The notes beneath the pieces were generated by a model, which saw only the letters and a list, made by a program, of their open reading frames with translations, did no database searches and was not told the origin of the DNA. Below are positions 31,345 through 34,956 of a stretch of DNA of 34,956 nt, one piece after another. Numbering within the stretch: the stretch's first letter is position 1; every line of letters begins with the position of its first letter. The DNA comes from a virus. The stretch spans positions 1 through 34,956 of IMG/VR virus record IMGVR_UViG_3300046534_000473; one strand, 5' to 3'. Made by a program: the position numbers and the translations under genes.

Positions 31345-32499
31345 CTAGATCCTTTTAAATGCCTTGGCTACTTTAGAGTCCGCGGCTTTGGTTAATTTTA
31401 CGCCCTGAAGTGGGCGCGTTGTGATTGATTTTATCATCGCCTTAAGGCTTTCGTCCTTCGCAGTCGAAAGCGCCTGTGTGGGCGTTATTAGTCCCGGTTT
31501 TGCGACTTCAAGGCCGGCCGACTTGCAGAGCATGATCACGACTGCAGGATCAGCCGTCCACTTTAAGTTCCCGCGGGCGCTTTCTAGCGTGTACCCAGTG
31601 CCCGGCGTCGAAGCTTTGATATGCTCTTCAACGGCTTGCGCTCTCGCTTTTAACAAAGTCATCGAGTCTTGCAGTATGCCGAACTCGGTCCCTAGTTGCT
31701 CGGGCGTTTGTTTGTGCATCGCGTACTCGGTGCGTGCAAAGTCCGCCAAAGCGTACGAGGCAAGCGTGGCGCCTTGGCACTCTGCGATCGCGGGGCAGTC
31801 GCGGCAATGCTTCCCCGGCGTTAGCGTTGGACTAGTGCCGAGCGCCTCGTAAGCTTGCGCGCTCAGTTGGTTATAATAACCGCGAAGCTCGGCGGCGTTG
31901 ACGACCCACTCTTCGACCGCCCCGCCGGCCTTATAGGCGAACGGTTGTACGACTCGGTGATGAACCGTTATATGCTGCTCTGCTTGTCCGTCAATTTCTA
32001 ACCGGTTTATGATCCCCTTAGTGTAATCGATTAGTTGAAGGTTACAGACCGCCGATACGTGCCGGTGTCCGTGCTTATACTCCCATAAAAACAAATGACC
32101 TTTGGCGTGAATCCACATGAAAGCGTCTAACGTCCCCCAGTTCTCGGGGTGGATGTCGGGCATGTAGAGACGTTGCTCGACTTCTATGAGCTGTAAGCCC
32201 CCGAACTCTTGCGCAACGTGCAGAACGTCGGAGACGTAAACCGCCGCCCCTTCGGCCATTTCCTCGTCGATGGTTATGCCGTTTGGTGCTTTTTTACCGA
32301 TCCATTCGTATGGAGACGGGCACCCCCCGTCGGAAGACTTGTAGCGCTCTAAGACCTCGGAGCCGACCCAATGCGCCGCCGTGCCGATCTCCGCTTCCGG
32401 CGTCGTAAAGTCGGGGTAGCTCAGACCGGCACGTACCGACCCGGCGCAATGCCCCCAAACGGGGGCGGAGCTAGGCGCGAGGACCGCGTGTTCTTCCAT
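31345..32499 (-). CDS. DUF2800 nuclease, Cas4/RecB-like with iron-sulfur cysteines
   Basis: 384 residues. It has the PD-(D/E)XK nuclease set: H43 (GTAAHWVG), D125 (WGTLDAFMW) and E140-x-K142 (LFLWEYKHG). It also has C18 near the start and C232, C235, C241 (KHCRDCPAIAEC) after the core. A single N-terminal Cys plus three C-terminal ones is the 4Fe-4S arrangement of Cas4/AddB-type nucleases. It should act as a DNA exonuclease in phage recombination or replication, together with the SSB-like protein it precedes. Its stop and the next start are 3 bases apart. Confidence 0.88.
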   Translation of the reverse strand: MEEHAVLAPSSAPVWGHCAGSVRAGLSYPDFTTPEAEIGTAAHWVGSEVLERYKSSDGGCPSPYEWIGKKAPNGITIDEEMAEGAAVYVSDVLHVAQEFGGLQLIEVEQRLYMPDIHPENWGTLDAFMWIHAKGHLFLWEYKHGHRHVSAVCNLQLIDYTKGIINRLEIDGQAEQHITVHHRVVQPFAYKAGGAVEEWVVNAAELRGYYNQLSAQAYEALGTSPTLTPGKHCRDCPAIAECQGATLASYALADFARTEYAMHKQTPEQLGTEFGILQDSMTLLKARAQAVEEHIKASTPGTGYTLESARGNLKWTADPAVVIMLCKSAGLEVAKPGLITPTQALSTAKDESLKAMIKSITTRPLQGVKLTKAADSKVAKAFKRI

Positions 32500-33236
32500 T
32501 ATGCTAGATACTCGTAAACTTCGCGTACTTTGTCGCCCGTCGCGTCTTGCACTAAGTCAATTGTTGAAAGGTTAAGAGCTTTGAAAGCCGCTTCTAAGTG
32601 GTGCGCCTCATAGTTGCCGGCCGTTTGTTGGTTAGCAAACCAAGACATAAGCTCAGCGAAGTTCTTCGGCTCGTTTGCGTCGGCTACCGGCGTCTTTTTG
32701 AAAGCGTTGGCGGCTTTTTGAGGGTCCGGGGCGGGCTCGTCTTTGGGAGTTTCTTGCTCGTGATTAAGGAGTAGTTGTGCGGCGTACCATTCTTCGTATA
32801 CGCCCTCAACTAGGCCTTTGCGCTTTTTCCATTGGCCTTTTTGCTTGCCGCTCGCGTAGAACGGGATCGCAGCCTCACCGCAAAACTTATCATCAAACGC
32901 TACAAGCTTTTCGTCGACGCGCTCCTCAGCCTTGCCGACTTGCTCATAAGCGCCGTGACTATCGCCGCGCGTTTGTGTCTCGCCGGGCTTTGGGTCGGGG
33001 GTATGTTGGTAAAGATTGTCGCGTTCTTCGGTTTTAGCTTCCTCTGTGCGCGTGTCCGCGGGGTTAAAAGCCTTGCGAAAGCTATCGGCTAGGACTACGT
33101 CCGAGGCTTTGAGGCTTACTTTTACCTGTTCGCCGTCCAGCCCGTCCAGCCCTTCGCCTTGACCGATAGCGATAAGCGCTCGCCCTATTGCTAGCGCTAT
33201 ATCTGATCGGTCGGAGGGAAATTCTATTTTAATCAT
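32499..33236 (-). CDS. Replication-operon leader protein, unassigned
   Basis: 245 residues from ATG 33236, chosen because AAGGA lies 7 bases before it and a start at 33275 would fall inside the predicted -10 element. It has an N-terminal part (IEFPSDRSDIALAIGRALIAIGQGE, VKVSLKASDVVLADSFRKAF), a hydrophilic middle, and a core with FCGEAAIPFYASGKQKGQWKKRKG and EEWYAAQLLLN, where a substrate- or DNA-binding role is possible. I recognise no named family, though such proteins commonly accompany DUF2800/DUF2815 genes. It is the first gene of the leftward operon. Confidence 0.75.
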   Translation of the reverse strand: MIKIEFPSDRSDIALAIGRALIAIGQGEGLDGLDGEQVKVSLKASDVVLADSFRKAFNPADTRTEEAKTEERDNLYQHTPDPKPGETQTRGDSHGAYEQVGKAEERVDEKLVAFDDKFCGEAAIPFYASGKQKGQWKKRKGLVEGVYEEWYAAQLLLNHEQETPKDEPAPDPQKAANAFKKTPVADANEPKNFAELMSWFANQQTAGNYEAHHLEAAFKALNLSTIDLVQDATGDKVREVYEYLA

Positions 33237-33271
33237 CTTTTGATCCTTTGGTTTGTTGTTGACTGGCCCCG

Positions 33272-33300
33272 ACATTAATGCTAATTTTCCAACTTGTCAA
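33272..33300 (-). promoter_or_regulatory. Promoter of the leftward replication operon
   Basis: On the minus strand a perfect TTGACA (33300-33295) is followed after 17 bases by TAATGT (33277-33272), a fair -10. The start site would lie near 33265, about 29 bases before the ribosome-binding start at 33236. The perfect -35 makes sigma-70 control likely; an AT-rich divergent promoter region lies beside it. Confidence 0.6.
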
Positions 33301-33322
33301 CTAATTAATTAAAAGTAAAAGT

Positions 33323-33571
33323 ATGAAAGACGCGACGCACTTCCTACACCCACATCATTTTAAAGTTAGTAAGAACGACGTTTTAATTTGGAAAGCTAAA
33401 AAGTGGAATCCTAGCGCGTACAGTGTGCCCGGTTACTTCTTAATGCAACCGGAGCTCGTAGACTTAAACAAAGCGGGAGACGACCCGGCCGCTAAGTTTA
33501 TGAGGGCGTACGGCTTGCGGCGCTCCCAGGTAAACAAAATGTTATCAGATGGGGTTCTTAAAATTGATTAA
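33323..33571 (+). CDS. Unassigned 82-residue protein divergent from the replication operon
   Basis: 82 residues rich in basic and aromatic residues: HFLHPHHFKVSKNDVLIWKAKKWNPSAYSVPGYF, then KFMRAYGLRRSQVNKMLSDGVLKID. The last part looks like a small helix-turn-helix. It may be a regulator placed at the divergent promoter. I recognise no family. Its 3' end overlaps the helicase start by 23 bases. Confidence 0.65.
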   Translation: MKDATHFLHPHHFKVSKNDVLIWKAKKWNPSAYSVPGYFLMQPELVDLNKAGDDPAAKFMRAYGLRRSQVNKMLSDGVLKID

Positions 33572-34956
33572 ATTACACGACGATCAGGCCGAATTTGTCC
33601 GCGACATACGAAAGGCTTGGCGGGATCACCGCTCAGTTATGGGCGTGCTCCCCACCGGCGGCGGAAAAACAATTTGCTTTAGTTCGATAGTGCGCGATCA
33701 CGCCGGTTATGCGGGCGTCGTGGTGCATAGGCGGGAGATTATTAAACAAATAAGCCTTAGCCTTGGCGCTTTTGACATTAAGCACAGGATCGTCGCGCCG
33801 CCTGCAGTTGTCGCGATTGTCCGCCGGGCGCACATGAAAAAGTTCGGCAAAAGCTTTGTTGATCCGCACGCCCTTGTCGGCGTCGCATCCGCTCAGACTT
33901 TGGCGAGTAAGTCAACAGAAAGTAATCAACTCGTCATGCGGTGGATCAATCAGTGCGATTTAGCGGTATTTGACGAAGGCCATCATTATGTCGGCGACGG
34001 TTCGTGGGGTAAAGCGGTTAAATTGTTTGATCACGCCGAGCGCTTGCTGTTTGTCTCCGCGTCCCCCGACCGAGCAGACGGTAAGCCGCTCAGCTTTTGC
34101 GACGTGCTCGTAGAAGGCCAAAACACCCAATGGCTGATCGATCATAAGCGGCTTAGCCCGTTTAAATATTACGCGCCCGAGTCTAATCTAGGCGTTGACG
34201 ACATACCGCTAACGGCCTCCGGCGATTTTAACTCGCGCGCCTTTCGTGCTCAGGTTGTTGAGTCGGACATAGTCGGCGACGTTGTGGCCCAGTACTTAAA
34301 GCTCGCTAAGGGCAAAAAGACGATCGTATTTGCGACCGATGTCGAAACCGCTTTTGATATGGCTAACGCTTTTAACGCTCAAGGCGTGCGCGCTTTAGCG
34401 CTTCACGGCGGGAGCGAGTCCACCGAACGCGAGCGGGGCTTAGAACTTTTTGAAAGCGGGGACTACGACGTTCTCGTAAATGTAGATCTCTTTGACGAAG
34501 GGTTCGACGTGCCTTCGGTCGAGTGCGTGATCCAAGGGCGGCCCACGATGTCGATCATTAAATTTTTGCAGCAATGCGGGCGGGGTCTTCGCGTACTTAA
34601 GGGCAAAAAGTATGCAATTTTGATCGACATGGTGCGCAACTGGGAGCGCCACGGCCTACCGTCGTTCCCTCGTACCTGGACGCTAGACGGTAGGGCGAAA
34701 GGCGAAGGCAACGAGCGCGACGCTGAGCCTTTGTCGTTGTGCTTGGTTTGCACTCAGCCGTTCCCGGCATATCTTAAGGCGTGCACGATTTGCGGAGCTG
34801 AACGAGTACCGGCCGGCCGAGGCTCACCCAGCCAGGTCGACGGCGATCTGTTTGAACTTGATGTGGCCGCACTGCAAGCGCTCTTTAAGAAGATAGACGA
34901 GGCCAACCTGAGCGACGCCGACTACCAGCGCGATCAGATAGCGCGCAACATACCCG
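33549..34956 (+). CDS. SF2 DNA helicase (partial at right edge)
   Basis: Open from ATG 33549 to the window edge, 469 residues visible. Superfamily 2 motifs in order: Q-like LHDDQAEFVRDI (9-20), Walker A PTGGGKT (35-41), DEGHH (142-146, motif II), SASP (170-173, motif III), then TIVFATDVETAFDMA, LHGGSES, NVDLFDEGFDVPSVECVIQ and QQCGRGLR (motif VI). After the helicase core comes a zinc-binding pair (CLVC and CTIC) followed by a helical C-terminal part. It likely unwinds DNA in replication or recombination, like DEAD/DEAH helicases beside DUF2815/DUF2800 genes. The C-terminus lies beyond the window. Confidence 0.9.
   Translation, partial: MGFLKLIKLHDDQAEFVRDIRKAWRDHRSVMGVLPTGGGKTICFSSIVRDHAGYAGVVVHRREIIKQISLSLGAFDIKHRIVAPPAVVAIVRRAHMKKFGKSFVDPHALVGVASAQTLASKSTESNQLVMRWINQCDLAVFDEGHHYVGDGSWGKAVKLFDHAERLLFVSASPDRADGKPLSFCDVLVEGQNTQWLIDHKRLSPFKYYAPESNLGVDDIPLTASGDFNSRAFRAQVVESDIVGDVVAQYLKLAKGKKTIVFATDVETAFDMANAFNAQGVRALALHGGSESTERERGLELFESGDYDVLVNVDLFDEGFDVPSVECVIQGRPTMSIIKFLQQCGRGLRVLKGKKYAILIDMVRNWERHGLPSFPRTWTLDGRAKGEGNERDAEPLSLCLVCTQPFPAYLKACTICGAERVPAGRGSPSQVDGDLFELDVAALQALFKKIDEANLSDADYQRDQIARNIP

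Noticed and set aside
33633-34753. Minus-strand open frames opposite the helicase
   Set aside because: Shadows of the clearly coding helicase frame; no domains or ribosome-binding sites.

Overview
The window is a contiguous stretch of a tailed double-stranded DNA phage (or prophage) genome. Nearly every gene is a recognisable virion, lysis or phage-replication gene, genes are packed with 1-20 base overlaps, and no chromosomal housekeeping gene or tRNA is visible. The virion combines a lambda-type head (GpA-family terminase, lambda-family portal, S49 protease with nested scaffold, D-like decoration protein, E-type capsid) with a Mu-type contractile tail (sheath, tube, tape measure, DNA-circularisation/N-like protein, and homologues of Mu gp44/P, gp45, gp46, gp47 and gp48), so the particle should be a myovirus. 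A PapB-family regulator and the Mu-like tail suggest a Gram-negative, probably gammaproteobacterial host. A DUF3494 ice-binding-like domain hints at a cold or marine setting, but the host cannot be fixed from this sequence. No integrase, transposase or lysogeny repressor is seen, so lifestyle is undetermined.

Layout. 1-8.9 kb (+): packaging and head: end of a probable small terminase, large terminase, an inserted PapB-like cassette between 38-bp direct repeats, a small neck/connector-type protein, portal, a decayed duplicate of the portal 3' end, a 538-residue repeat/DUF3494 protein, protease plus scaffold, decoration protein, major capsid and a terminator. 8.9-12.8 kb (+): small virion proteins, a 615-residue multi-domain fibre-like protein, and neck/tail-completion proteins. 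12.8-25.8 kb (+): sheath, tube, tail chaperone with a predicted -1 frameshift extension, tape measure, an inserted tailspike cassette, baseplate hub, spike and wedge, and a collar-type tail protein. 25.8-27.3 kb (+): several small membrane proteins of holin type, with overlapping reading frames; no endolysin is recognised. 27.3-33.3 kb (-): replication/recombination operon read leftward (SSB-like DUF2815 protein, Cas4-like DUF2800 nuclease, family A DNA polymerase, small proteins). 33.3 kb to the right edge (+): a small protein and a truncated SF2 helicase, read divergently from the replication operon.

Working together: the leftward operon and helicase would replicate and recombine the genome, the terminase would fill proheads made by portal, capsid, scaffold and protease, and the sheath/tube/baseplate genes build the tail. 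The fibre-like 615-residue protein and the tailspike are the likely surface-recognition modules. They differ from the rest in base composition: GATC is about four to five times more frequent than chance in the backbone but almost absent from these modules and from the PapB cassette, which marks them as recent arrivals.

The most unusual points are the DUF3494 ice-binding-like domain in a head-module protein, the PapB-like regulator cassette behind the terminase gene, the duplicated portal tail, the GATC mosaic, and the nested lysis-region reading frames.
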